Source: Anseranas semipalmata (lineage: Eukaryota > Chordata > Aves > Anseriformes > Anseranatidae). Taken from it: 64,000 nucleotides of DNA. Below the pieces are notes generated by a model, which was not told the origin of the DNA, did no database searches, and was given only the letters and a program-made list of their open reading frames with translations. Location of the stretch: the NCBI GenBank assembly GCA_013399115.1, contig VXAA01006441.1, positions 744,001 to 808,000 on the forward strand, in the 5' to 3' direction. Every line of letters begins with the position of its first letter. Positions within the stretch are counted from its first letter, which is position 1. This document shows, piece by piece, positions 35,600 to 48,747 of the stretch. Both the position numbers and the translations under genes were made by a program.

Positions 35600-36010
35600 A
35601 GACATCCAGAAGTGACTTGATACCTTGAGAAAACACCATCTAATTGGACTCTGTAGGAAGCTCTGTTTAGTTCATCAAACAGAAGAGCAAAAGGTGACTG
35701 AACTTGAGTGTATAAATACCTTTATGAGCATAAAATAACTAGTGTTAAAATGCTCTTTAATCTAGTGCAGAAAGGCTCAGCAAGACTCAATGGTTGCAAG
35801 CTGAAGCCAGACAAATTCAAATGAGCAATTAGGCATACACTTTGATAATGGGGAGAATTAACCACTGTAACAAACTACCAAGGGAAGCTGTACTTTCTTC
35901 ATCAGAAGATCTCTTTAGTTCCCAGACCAGATGCCTGGACAGTTTAGCCAGGCACAAATTCTTGCTCTCAACAGAAGTACCAGGGTTGAATTCAATGGTC
36001 TGTAACCTAT
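35600..36010 (+). mobile_element. Old CR1-type LINE 3' fragment, plus orientation
   Basis: Matches in order, with many changes, the 3' part of old CR1 elements shared by birds and turtles. The blocks include AGGTGACT..TATAAATACCT, then CTCTTTAATCTAG..CAGAAAGG, CAATGGTTGCAAGCTGAAGCCAGACAAATTCA, TTAACCACTGTAACAAACTACCAAGG, and a final TTGAATTCAATGGTCTGT. The consensus was compared from memory. It reads in the sense direction on the plus strand. High divergence and internal gaps suggest an ancient insertion. The left limit is uncertain. Confidence 0.65.
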
Positions 36011-36390
36011 AGGAGCTTAGAGAGTTTGAGCTAATGATGCTTTCTGTTTTCAGTTAAGGATCTAGGGATCTTCCCCTTTCCTAGTTTTATAGCAGATATG
36101 CATCAAATGGCACTGAGGAACATAGTTAAGATGAGCACACATGACCTTGAACCAAATCTCCCCTTTATTTTGGGTGCCTGTCTAGATCTGAAAGGCAGCA
36201 GACTTTGACATATAGGTAACAAAGCCCAATAGCAAATGCAGGAAGAAATAGGCACAGGCTCCTTCCACTGCTGTTTGTACCCAGAGGCACAGCAAGAAAA
36301 ATCATCTCATTCTACTTGATTTGAATTTGCATGATATCAGATTGTATCCATTTACCATCTTGATATACTTCACTCTTCAGATACATTTAT

Positions 36391-36709
36391 TTAGAAACAT
36401 AGAAACACAAGGTTGGAAAGGACCTACAAGATCATCTAGTCCAACTGTCATCCTATCACCAATACTATCCACTAAGCTACTAAATCGTATCTTGTAGCAC
36501 CTTGTCCAGGTGCTTCTTGAACACCATGAGGGACGGTGACACCACCACCTCCCTGGGCAGGCTGTTCCAGTGCCTGACCACTCTTTGGGAGGAAAAGTTT
36601 TTCCTGGTATCTAATCTAAATCTCCCCAGGCACAACTTGTGGCCATTTCCTTGAGTTCTATCATTAGTTCCTTGAGTCCTGTCATTAATTTCTATGATTC
36701 TGTGATTCT
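36391..36709 (-). mobile_element. CR1 LINE 3' fragment, minus orientation
   Basis: The left end TAGAAACATAGAAACACAAGG is the reverse complement of a CR1 3' terminus. It is followed by the diagnostic GGTTGGAAAGGACCT, GATCATCTAGTCCAAC, CACCACCTCCCTGGGCAGGC, TGTTCCAGTGCC and TATCTAATCTAAATCTCCCC blocks. The copy is 5'-truncated and much better preserved than the other two. Oddly, the right end (36691-36709) reads TCTATGATTCTGTGATTCT, which is the CR1 end repeat in the opposite, sense orientation. Confidence 0.92.
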
Positions 36710-39700
36710 CTTCAGATCCCCTTCCTGGTCTTCAAAGACCAGGGGAAGTTCAAGTGCTGGGTTTAGTGCCCAAGGCATTAGTACCCCTAGCTGTTTTTGA
36801 CCAAACCCAGAAGAATTTCAGGAGCTTCAGATTTTCCCCAGAGAAGGCTCTTCAATACTCCATCCCTCTTTACAGGGTCAAGGAAGGACAAGCATATGCG
36901 TCACAGCCAGTTCCAACTAAGAAAATTGACCATGGGAAAGAAGGTGTTTTTCCAGAGAATGTGAAGATTAGAAACCAAATCTTTGCCTCATGTAGAGTAA
37001 ATAATCTCTTTGACCTCAGAAAAATCTGCTCCCATGTACAGTAGGTGAGGGACAGACCTAGGGTATGGAAAGCAACCAGCACCGTGAGGATGCTTCTCTC
37101 AGCTCCTTGCCATGTTCTGGCCTTGCGCTGCAGCCTTTGGGAGCCTTCCATTAGGTTCTTTGTTTTTGTGTATCAGCCAGCTGAAGCATCTTATCATCCC
37201 CTTGAAATTCTGCCCATACCACCCCTCCTACGTACACCCTTTGATTCCAGATGCAGATGGGAACTGAAGAAGAAAAGGGCAAAACCGTGGGAGTGAGGAG
37301 GTGGAGATCAGAGAAGCAGATGAAATGAAAGGTCTAATTAAATGTGCCCTCTGCCCTGGAACCACAGCCGGGTTGTTGTTACGCACATGACTTTACACTG
37401 GTTTCCAAGTTTAGAAAAGGAGAATATGCTCTCACAGTCAGTGCTGGGGAATAACTCTTGCCACTCCCCAACCTGATAAGATAGTTAATGGCAGCCTCTG
37501 CTACTTTCATATACATCTACTTACTAATTAAAAATACATAGGCGTCAATTTGAAGTTAAAATGACACATTTAATAGCATCTTTCAGAGTTTGCTAATGCT
37601 CAGTGAGAACTTGATAGTCAAAATAAGTTTGCATAATACAAAATTTTGGTCCTGATATTAAAGTACTACACATTATGCAACATGCATACAGATGAAGAAA
37701 AGAGGAAACCTCTGAATAAAATGTTCCTCTGTCTTTCCAGCTTCAGCAGCAGAGACATTAGTCAGGTGCACTTCATTTCCAATTTGTGCAATGGCAGGAG
37801 CAGCGTTTATTTGTGCCACTGGGTTATGTGTGCACCCAAGTACCTGCATAACTTGATGGAAGAGGGCAGAAGTGTAGTAGGAAGGATGAGAGCTTGAATG
37901 TTCATCTGTGCCTTTGGATGTGCTTTCCCATACATCTCTGGCAAATCTTACGTTATATGCAAAAAAATAAAGGGGTTGCTTCCTTGACCCAGATCTTAAA
38001 AGTGGGCTCCCAGGGTTTGTGTGAATATGAAAGTTAATTCTGATTTAGGCAGGTTAGGAATAGTAATGAATTTTCAGTGGGCTAAACTTAACAGTAATAA
38101 GGTCTCCTCTTATCCCACAATTATAACATTTCTACAAGTGTACTGTTCATCACCCATTAGTACTGAATAACTTGATGGGTAGACAAAAATATGTAGCTTA
38201 AATAAAAGATGATTTGCAGTGTTAAGGGAACCAGAATAATTCTAAAACAATGACTTTTTTTCAGCCTATTTCAATATTTATGCATTCATGTCAGCTCAGG
38301 TACTTGAGAAACCAGCTCCAGTTTCTGCTTCATGCCAGTTTTGGAGTCTGCCCCTCATTGTTTTTGGCAACTGGTTCTCCAAACCAGAACTGAATCTTCT
38401 TTTATAGTTATTGTGTATATATGATCCCTGACATTAAAAGTTACTATGGAATTTGTAAAACAGGAGGCTTTTTTTTTTTTAAATTTCACTAGCTATTAAA
38501 CTTTCAGAAAATTTAAGGACTTTTCATTCTTTGAAGGGTAATGAAGTGTTCTAAAACACTCAGTGAAGAGTTCTCCCTTGACAAAGAGTAAATAATATTT
38601 TGTATTAATGGAAAATCCTCCAAAGCTTTTGTCTTTCCAACATGTTTATTAAATCTTAAACAAAATATGAGCACCAGAGTGTTTTTTTTATGGCTCAGTT
38701 TAACACTAACTACTGTTTTATTTTAACTAAATGTTTTTGATGCATTGCATAATAATAAAAATACAGTCATAAAAAGTGACTGTGCTATACAGTATAGGCT
38801 GCTTTGTTCCCACGTGCTGTGAGGTCTGATGTCTGCAGTGAAGATGAATTCACCATGCTTAGAAAAAAGAAAGTTTGCACTTTAGAGGAAAAGATGCATT
38901 TTGAAAAGGCTTGTGTTGACCTCTACTACAAGGAGCAGGGCAGCTTTCCATTTATTCTCCAGTCTGAGGCCACTTTTCTCCTCTTTGATTGTGCTGGTGC
39001 TGCAGATCTCTATTTCACATAGCTGTTTCCTTCCCTGTGCGTCTTCCTGAGGGAGCTCTGCACGACACCCGCACAGAGTGGACTTGTGGGCTGTCTGTCA
39101 TTCCCCCCACCGGCTGCCAGACTACATAAAGTGGGACATTTTACTCGTACTAATGGATTTACGCCCTCATGTAACATGATGGAAGCCTTTTGTGAGTATG
39201 ATCCCCTGTTCCAACCATACTCGGTGCACCTACAAGGAAGACCCAACGCAAAGGAATGTTTTTCTGTGTTATGTCTGAGCTGCGCCATTTCCCCTGGGAA
39301 AGGTTGAAGAATACATTTATGACCTTACTCGTTTCTCAGTAGCATACAAACAGAGCCAAAACCTGGCTGGACGATATTCGTACACAAGGTATTTTTATCG
39401 CATCCATGTGCTTGTACCCAGACCCAAGCTGGTCCATCCAGCCTGGTCCATCTCTAAAGATGAGCTTTCAAGCAGCGAACAGAGGCAGCTCTGCTCCTCT
39501 CTCAGCAAGGTGATGCCTTGGAGAAGTGCGCTGCACAGACGTGGGAGAGCTGGCAATGTTTCACTGTCATCCCAATCACTCTGCTGGCAAATCAGATTTA
39601 TCCTCTTGAGTTTGCTTGATGGAAAAGACACGTCAGAGTATCCAGAGGAATAGCTGGACTATGCAGCATGCTCAGACACAGACCCTCCCTGCAAAGGTTA

Positions 39701-42700
39701 ACAAGCTTTTGAATTGCACTGAGCAGTGGGGCTGAATCAGTTACCTGATTTATCACCAGCCCTGGAATTGTAGTTATCTGATGCACTAAGATTTTCTCTC
39801 AACATACTTTGGGAGATTTTTTTGGTGTTGTTGGAGGCTTTGCATGTCTGAGTGAATGAGTGGGTATGTCAGGATAAACTTGGGATTGAGAGACCTGATC
39901 CCAAGCAGTTGGAAGTTATGGAAAGGGAGCTCTGGGAAAGATGGAGGTGTGCCTTGGGGCTGCAGGGACTGGCAATGTATTTTGGGAATGCCATGTCAAA
40001 GAGTCAAGTTTTGCATTTAGTCTTAAGTGACACAAGGCTTGGTAGCATCTATTTTTTTAGATAGTCCACATAAATGAAGGAACCAGGTCTTCACCAGCAA
40101 AGGATCCACACTATGACCTCCCCACCTACCCACCGGTAAATCAGCCTACTTCACAACCCCCAGGGGTATTTTCTGTGAGTGGGAGCAGAGGGAAGGTTCC
40201 TACCAGCAGATAGTCCCCTTTTTAATTATAGACAGACATAGGTCCAAGCTGCAAAAATTCAGATTACTGGGGGCATGGCAAGACCCAGCCTTTGGGCTCC
40301 TTTGAGGAAGAGGGGTATCTGAGAAACTCATCTCACAGACCAGGCTCTCTCTGATAGCCTGACACAGGGAAGCATCAAGAGCTGCCCAACAGCATGAGAA
40401 TGTGTCAGGAAAATGCAGCCCATGGCATAGTGAAGGAGGAAGAACAGCATCCTCTACTGATCATCCCACAACAAACACAGAAGGATACAGCTGGGAGGAG
40501 AACTTCTAAGCACAGAAGAATGGGGTGGATGGACCCAGTGATAAGAAAGCTGTCTCTGCAGAAGAGATCGGTAGTATTTTAATAATGGAACCACTGAGGG
40601 GAGGGGAGAGAGGAAAGCTGGTATTTGTATTTCTTCCTTCTGGGTCAATAATCTGAGACTAAATAACCCCTTGCACCTTTTGCATCAGGAGTTTTTCAGC
40701 ATCTCAAAATGGGAATTTAAGGATATTTAACTCAGCTCCTTGTGCAATTACTATGCAGATGGTGGAAAATAAGTGTTGGCAGATTTAGTGTGGGTGCTTG
40801 GTGAAGTTTGTATCTATAGAAGAGGCAATGGGCAAACACTAAAGAGGAAATTTCAATTTCTTCACAGCTTTGGAAGACCTGAGATAATCAAAAATATTCA
40901 TAGGGTCTGTTTAGATTCTTCTTTTAGATAGAAATGCTGTAAGCTGCTAGTCCCGCTCTGTTTTGGTGTCATGTACAGGTTATCTGCAAAGGGCAGGTCA
41001 TAGTCTGGGGGTCTATTTGCTTTGATTCTCAGAGTGTGATGCGGAAAGCATTCCTCACTGCCCTGTCCTGCCCTGGTTATTTCAGTCCTGGGTTAGCCCA
41101 GCACCCAGGTTTGAGCACAGGACTCCATGCCCCACCAGCTCTGAGGTCCTAGCTGCTGCTGCTAGTCCCGAGTCCGGTGGGTGTCTCTTGTTGTTTGGGG
41201 ACAGTCCTCAGTGCCAACCTCCTCCTGACCACCCCTTTTTTCCCATTATAGACTTAATAATGTCCAGACTGAGCTAAATCTGTTGCGGAGCAGTCATCAG
41301 GCAAAATAACCTTTTAGAGCCCTGATTTGAATCCAGATACCCAGGACATTATGCAAATTCCTGCCTTTCTCCTACCATCATATCACCACCTCAACTGAAG
41401 TTGTTTTTTATTTTGGTTTCTCACTTCTCTAAAGAAAAGATTGCAAAGCTACTCCTTCCACAGAGTTTCAACAAGGGCTGATTTTTTCTTTTCTATTTAC
41501 TTCTAGTCCAAAGCAGGCACTCTTGGTAGGCAGCCTGTCAGCATGAGCTAGTCCCTGCATGAGCACTGTAACAAATGGATAAATATCCTGTCTAAGATAT
41601 AACATTTTGCAGTGCTGATTAACCTATGCTGAAAAGATGGATACTGGCTCCTGGAGACTGTGCTATCAGGGAGAGCAACAGTAGATGAATTTTGTGATGT
41701 GCTTTAGAACCAGGCCTTAGTAGCTAAGTGGGTAACAGCCCCATCTACCATGTAAGCACTTTGTATCTCTGCACAGTGAAGTCACTCCAGAAGCACACAG
41801 GAGGTGTTCAATGGCCATGCTGTGTAGAAAATTCATCAAAGCCTAATCAAGCTCAAATCTGGAAACCAGGGTTGGTGGCAGCATAAAAAACATGAAGGGG
41901 AGAAATAAATCTCTGCTTAATCTCTCAGAGAAAACAACAGTGGTGATTCAATGCAGACATGGTACAGTGCTGCAGTGGCTTCCTCTGTCTGACAATGTAC
42001 AGAGAGAAGAGTTTCAGAGCTCTGCAGAAGTGACCCACTTCCAGGCTACTTAAAATGCACTTAGGTGCTGTGTGCAATATGCGCAGGCATGCTGCAGACC
42101 GAAGGGAAACTGAGACGGAGGTGAACCATGAGGAAAGAACTTTGTTTTCATTATGGTTTCATTGGTTATTCCTCAAAGGGTGGAGCTGCTGAAGGGACCC
42201 TGTTTGGAGAGCTTCAATAGCTCCCCAAGAGGAGAGAGAAGCTGGTGCCAACCCAGAGCAGAATAAAAGCAGATGGCATGAGAGAGCGCTGGAAAGCCAT
42301 GGCCAGTGACTGCACTGTCCAAAAGGATGGGCAGGGGTTGGACAAGATCACCCCCACCCACAGTTATATCTTAGCTGTCTCAGGAAGGGACACCTTAGGA
42401 GTAAGAACTGTGTTGTGGCATCCATCTGCCATTCAGTGATGGCTTTATAGACCAGGCAGTGTGTAAACGGAACGTTTCACACACACAGAGATGGTTCTTC
42501 TCCATTGACCTTTTTTTGCCTCGGAGACAATTTTCAGATTTTCATATTGCTGCACTGGAACTAATGAGAGCAGCCTGATCAAGCTGCCAGAAAGAATCAG
42601 GGGGATAATGCTGCACTGATATTCTAGGCCACAGTCTATTTTTTTCCCAAAACTTTACATCAGTTGAAATCCAATTTTGTCTCATTTTTTACACTCGGTG

Positions 42701-45700
42701 GGGGAATTTTCTGGCAATGTTTCAGTCTGGAGAATTTGCTTCCTGAATGTCATACTTGTTCCAATCACAAATCTGGAGGGAGGTCAAGCTGGGCAATATT
42801 CCCTTTGTGAAGAGATATACAAACTGTTTCTCATTAGAGAAGAGGCAGAGTTTGAAACCTCAGATCTGAACACCTTGGGGTACTGAAAATGAACCTTTCT
42901 CCAGGGTTCTGGCCCAAACCTGGACTGGACTAGCTCCACCCTACTCCATTCAGTAAGCTTTCAAAGTCTTGCTTGCTTTTGAAGAAAAAACAAACAAACA
43001 AACCAACCAACCAAACAAACAATGAAACCACCCTAGAAATATCTGTTTCTTCAATGTACATCCACATGTATCTGAAGAAAGTACCGTTTCAGCATGTGCA
43101 TGACCACTAGGCACCTTTTCAACTGATTTGACTTATCAAAACAATTAAAGCTAGCTGTGTCGTGCTTACAAACGTAAACAAACTTCCCAAGCCACGTCCA
43201 TTCCCACCAGAATTGCCAATATTTCCAGTAACTATGTAACTCAGAAGCAATAAGAGTCCTCCTTGCTGGCAACTTCTGATCCAAGAAAAGAATATTCTTT
43301 AGCTACTTTGAAGGAATGTTTAAATTCTGTTAAGGAAAAAGATTTGTAAGCTGAGTGAAGAAATCAGAGGACGACAATCCCCAAGGGTTAAAGATGATGG
43401 ATTTGACCTTAGTCTAGAAAAACATGTAAGATTAACATTTAGTTGGAAGTTGGATCTTAAAAAAGATCTTTTTACTTCTAACGTTTGTCTTCTCTTTAAA
43501 GTTTTGAAATAACCTGAAGGAATGCAGGAATGAAGGCCTAAATATACCAAGCTGACATAAGAAATATTTCACTTAATAAGTAAATTTATCTTGCACATGG
43601 ACTCCAGCTTTTCAACAGGCAAAGAGAGAAAGCTCAGGGTTAGCATTTTTTTTTTTCCTATATCCTGTGAAGTTTGTATCAGGAGCTGCCTCTCATGAAA
43701 GTGTCATGAATCTTCTGTTATTTGGTAGGATGTCTGGAGTTTTTATGGCTCATCTCTTGGAGTCAAGAGATTTCTTTCAAAAGGGAAGACAAAAGATGGG
43801 AGTCTTCTTGTGTAGCTTTAACTAACAGAAAAATCCTGTGGTGTTAACACCATCACTCCCTGATGGAGACAGACATATGTTTGCTGTCCAGGCAGAAATT
43901 GCCCCTACTTACCTTTGTTATTTATCCTGGGATGTCAGAAATCCTTCTTCGTAGGGTCATTTCACTCTCTTCGACTAGATAGGGAAAGCAGTAGGTGTAG
44001 ACCTACCCCTAACCCATTCATTATGTCTACATCAGCAAACAAATCAGTGCAGTAGGAATGGAAAAGTGGATTGAAGCAGCTGGTGCTGAGGCTTTTCTGC
44101 TATGCTACATGAAGCCTGGGGAGTTTATTTCTGGCTAGATCGAGTCTGGTCTCATGGACCAAATGTCCCCTTCGTACACGCGATTCAAAACTGTCTGAAG
44201 GGCCAGACATCAACTTGGCCGTTACGTCTTATGTCTGCCTTAGGGTTTGGAGCACATTTGCTGCACATTTGGAGTGGATATTCTAGTTTAAATTTCTCCA
44301 GAAGGAATCTAGTTCATGAGCATCAAAACAGCTCTGCTAACAGAGCCAGCGCATGGTAAATTGATGACTGGGAGATTTACTTCAAAATCCCACTCCTGCT
44401 CTAAACCAAAATGCTAATGTAGAAGCAGCCTTATGTAATGTGTAGAAACAATTCATTTTGTCCTTCCAAATGTAACTTGATATTTTGTGTGTATGTGTGT
44501 GAAAATACTTCCCACAGATGAGATTTCTGTCTTCTGAAGAGCTTTGTCAAGCCATGAGGCTAAGAGCAGGAGCTGGAGAGAGTTCTTTCGGCATCCTGAG
44601 GGGGAGAGGAGAACAGTCGTGGTGGGTAATATTTAGTAGCACTTTGTAATAGATGCATCATCCTTCTCCGAGGCTGCTCCTCCTGTCCTGTTGTATTAGT
44701 CTCCATTCCTTTGACTTCTCTGCAGGCAAGACTGGCCAACAAGCTGGGTCTGAAGAAGGTAGCTTGATTTTCTCCCTGTCTCCTTCAGCTGGGTGTTGTG
44801 CTGCTGCTGGGGCTGTCTGTCATTGTAAGACTATCCCAGTCGGTTTGAATCCTTACAAACTATTTGACTTGTTGACCTGCTGCAACAGCTAATTCCACAG
44901 GGTGTCTGCAGTGTGCTAAAAAATAACAGCTTTCTTCTCATCACTTCTAAATTGTGTGCCTTTTAGCTTTGCAAAAATTTCTCCCCCTGCTCTGGGATGA
45001 GGGGAAAAGAGGAGCATTAGGTCAGGATTCACTACAGAGTTCATTTTCTTCTTTAACTGCAAGCCCCCCCTTTTAAAGTCTGAACCTGCTTTCTTTAAAA
45101 TTAAAGGCAAAACACCTACTGACTGCAATGGGGGCAGGTTCAAGCTTTTACATTTCTCCTTTCTAGGTTAAAATCACACCCAGCCTTTGTGATCTCTTTG
45201 CAAATAGAAGCTTCTGCTCCCAAAGGAACTGCTACAAAAATCTGGCCGCAATCTGTTCACATGCTGCTGAGTCCATGTGTTTGGAGATGCACTCCCAGTG
45301 CACAGCACACCCAGAAAAACAGAGTCCCACTGCTTTGGTTCTCTTCTTCCCTCTGGACTTAGACATCTTCATTTGGTTACCTCCAGTGACTCCCAGGTCT
45401 GTGCTGGCAGTGAGGCTTCAGGCAGGGACAAATAAAGGAGTTTTCCTCATCTCCCAGGATACAAAGAGGGTTTGTAGCTAGTTCTCCAGAGCCAAACAGA
45501 GCCAAAAAAGTGCAATAAAAGCAAAGAAGTTTCTTCAGGCTTGCAAAGGCCTGGGCAGGCAGTTACCTGCTGATGTTACCAGCATAGAACCAGTGTGCTT
45601 TTTGGTGGCCTCTCCCTGTCCACTTGGCTGTTACTCACTGTGTTTTCTCCCCTTTTCTCCTTCCTTGCAGCATGTCACACAACTAAAATATTTTTTCCTT

Positions 45701-48700
45701 GCTTAACAGGGAGAAAAGGTTTCTGTTTTCCAGCTCAGTTCAGGAAGTCTTGGGGGGGATGTTGCAAGCCTTTGCAGGACTCTACCATGCTGTGGGTCGT
45801 TGACTTTCCCTCTCAGTATAGCCAGTTCTCACTGGAGTCAATGCAAAGATTCTCAGCTATTTATTCCACAGAGTAACAGTGAGATCGGCGTGTTCCACTG
45901 TGCTTTGTCCTGCTGGGCACTCCACTGCATAAAAGCACCTGCATCTCTCAACCTCAGGGAGAGATGGCTACAACCCTTGGCTGCTGAAATCAAAGGGTGA
46001 GGAGATACTCTTAACTTCACAGGGACAGATTTTCCCCTCTCTTTTCAAGGATCATGGCCTTGTGGAAAAATCCAAATAGTGGAAAAATAAACCTTGCAAA
46101 AGTAACGCTTGAACTTTATTTCTTGCCCATGCCAGCACTTCCAGGCAAACAGCAGCTGCAGGGTTGTGAAGCTGGGACAATACTGAGTCTGAGCTAAACA
46201 AGCGCTGTGAAGAGAGTCATCAGGATCACCAGAGGTTCCTTGGCAGTCTCCCAGGTCGGTGCCTATCAGCCGTCACCCTGCTTTGCTCATAAGAGCCTGA
46301 AGTGTAGCCCTGCCAGCACTGCAGGGAAGATCCCCACTCCTGGTGTGAAGTGCTTGGCTAAGGCTGTGCATAATTAATAAGCTTTTCTGTGAACAAGAAG
46401 GAAAATACTTCTCTCGTCTATTTTGTTAGATTGCTCCTTGCAACAGAGATTCTCTCTTTGCACAGTCTTTGGTGACTACTTTTGGTGCTATAGGATACAA
46501 TACAAATCGAAGGGTCACAGCACAGTCTATATTTTGCAAAGAAATGAGAATATTCATGGGAATGTTCATGGCTGTACTCATATCCGCTTTGTAAAAACTA
46601 GTTTTTAGTCCAAGATCACTGAAGAAGACAGAGAGAAGTAGCCAGAGAGACACTCACAGTCTCCTTAAAACAGCCGATAGATTGCTGGTGTGGATTGTAA
46701 ACTAGGTCATGGGAGATGTGTTGTGGCTAGTGCACCGTGCTGTGTGAAGCAGAGGCATACCAGCACCCGCATATGCTCGTACACATACCCAGCACAGCGC
46801 TGTGCAATGCCACTGTGGTTCCCAGCACTGTGTGCCTGTGTTGGCCAGGAACAATTCTCTCTAAAAAGCAATAATTAATTTGGGCATCATGCTGATGTGG
46901 ATATGCTGAAGCTGTGTACATCACAGGCAAGCCATGAGATTCAAGTCACTGAATCAGATGTGGACTTGGGTTTCTTGTGGCATCAGAACTCTTCTAAAGG
47001 GTTTGTTTTTTCCCCAGTGTGGAATAAGAACAGCGTTGTAATTCTGGAAACATGTCTGTGGGATTGGAAAGACTTTTCTTGCGCCTGTTGTTTGTGGTCT
47101 TACATCTCACAGTGCAATTGCAACATTACACTGATGCTGAGTCGAAGTCTGCTGTTTTGAGCAGCAAAACACAACAATATCAGTGTGGCTTTGTTCCCAG
47201 CAGGCTCTGAATCTTGGGCCCGGCTTACAGCACTGAAATAAGTAATGTGTGAAGAACGGGAAGATGATGGGATCTTGGTTGGCACTTCTGGGACACGCAG
47301 TGTGTGAGGGACTGTGTCTACGCAAGCCCTTGTTGGGAGAAGTGGTGTCTGTAGTCCTAAACTCTTGTGGAGTGAGACAGTGATGTCTAAGGTGCTTTCT
47401 GAATCCCCTATTTCAAGAACCAGGTCATCTGAGTCTGGCCTGTGTCACAAAGCAGTTTATAATTATGACCATGTGTGTGCTTGTTGCCATTTAGAAGTAC
47501 AGACTAAACACTGCTAAAAATGAAGTCCAAGTTGTTTGGAAGTTGGTCCCATTTTTACCTCCTCTGCAGGTCTTTCTCTTGTTCCTCCTAAGTATGGACT
47601 GCCCCCCTGTGATGAGGGTTGTGTTTTGAGGAGTACAATATTCACAGAGGGAGTGATGTATATATGACCTGGTTTCCCTGCCAAGGAAACTCAGCATCAT
47701 CATTTGAGGCAGCGGGGAGAATGCTCCTGCTTGGCATTGTATGCGTGCTACTGCTTACAGGGCAACATGGAGCAGGGATCTGATTTACTAGGTGGGGTCA
47801 TTTGGTCTTTCTTTTTATCTGATGAAAAGCATCCTCACAGCTCAAAGATCCATGGAAATTAAATGAAGCGAGAAGAAGGCCCCCTCATTGTTGCATCTGT
47901 TTTTAGTGCTATTGTCTGCGCTTCAGCCAATGCAATTTGGACTCAAGTGGAGCACTTTTGTCTCCTTCCTGGGTGGAAGGCAGATGGAAGCAGGAGACAT
48001 AAATGAAGAGGGAGAAAATTAAGTTGTGTAGACTACCAACACCAATAGCTGTTCATCTCAGGGATGTAGCTCAAAATCCAAGTTGGCTGTAAGCTAATTA
48101 TCACAACCTGGCATTTGTAGGAAATGAATTGAGGTTTAACAAATACCCACAATGTAAAGGTTCCTCGTGTTGCATGTCCCTCTCCTCCTCTTCTTACAGC
48201 TGCATCAAACGCAGCAAAGTGGGTGAGGAAGGCTGCACCTCTGGAGGTCACACTGGTCTACCCTTCTGTGCTCACCCCCCAAGAACAGGCATTTTATGGC
48301 TAAATAGGAAATGGGTTTAACCTGAAAAATAGAGCATACCATACAAAATTTACTGAATATTTACCAAACCTTTCTGTATGGTAAGGAAGTGGGCAGAGGG
48401 TAGGATCCCATGCTGCTGTATTTGTGGAACATTCATGTAATTTTTGCCAGCAGTTACATAGGAAACAGTGCCTGGGAGCAGTTTGCCAGAGGTCTGTTGA
48501 AAGGTTTGGAGCCAGGTCTCAGAACTGCATTTCAGGAACGGCCTGAGTCTGCATTAGCATTTATACAGAAAAAAAAATGGCCAGTCTTATGTCAGCAAAG
48601 TGGAAATTTGCTGTTTCTTAAACCATGAAGTCTCATTCATTCAATCTCCTTGTCTGCGCAAGGTTTGCCACAGAATTTTCATGGACTGAGAGAACTTGGG

Positions 48701-48720
48701 ACCAATTCACCCAGGTCATT
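36710..48720. other. Intergenic DNA, no gene recognised
   Basis: About 12 kb of AT-rich sequence with no supported exon, RNA gene or transposon. Contains a small AAAC/AACC microsatellite at 42985-43022 and several short A or T runs. Frames are all below 100 codons and unremarkable. Confidence 0.5.
42985..43022. repeat. (AAAC)n / (AACC)n microsatellite
   Basis: A short A-run leads into CAAA units, then CCAA units, then CAAA units again. Confidence 0.85.
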
Positions 48721-48747
48721 TCTCGTGTGAAGCTTCTTCACACGAGA
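48721..48747. repeat. Perfect inverted repeat, 12-base arms, 3-base loop
   Basis: The left arm TCTCGTGTGAAG (48721-48732) is followed by CTT (48733-48735) and its exact reverse complement CTTCACACGAGA (48736-48747). Pairing stops at once on both sides. It is too short to be a microRNA precursor, and no gene or repeat is adjacent. Confidence 0.95.

Noticed and set aside
48721..48747. Hairpin as a microRNA precursor
   Set aside because: A 12-base stem with no pairing beyond it is too short for a pre-miRNA.
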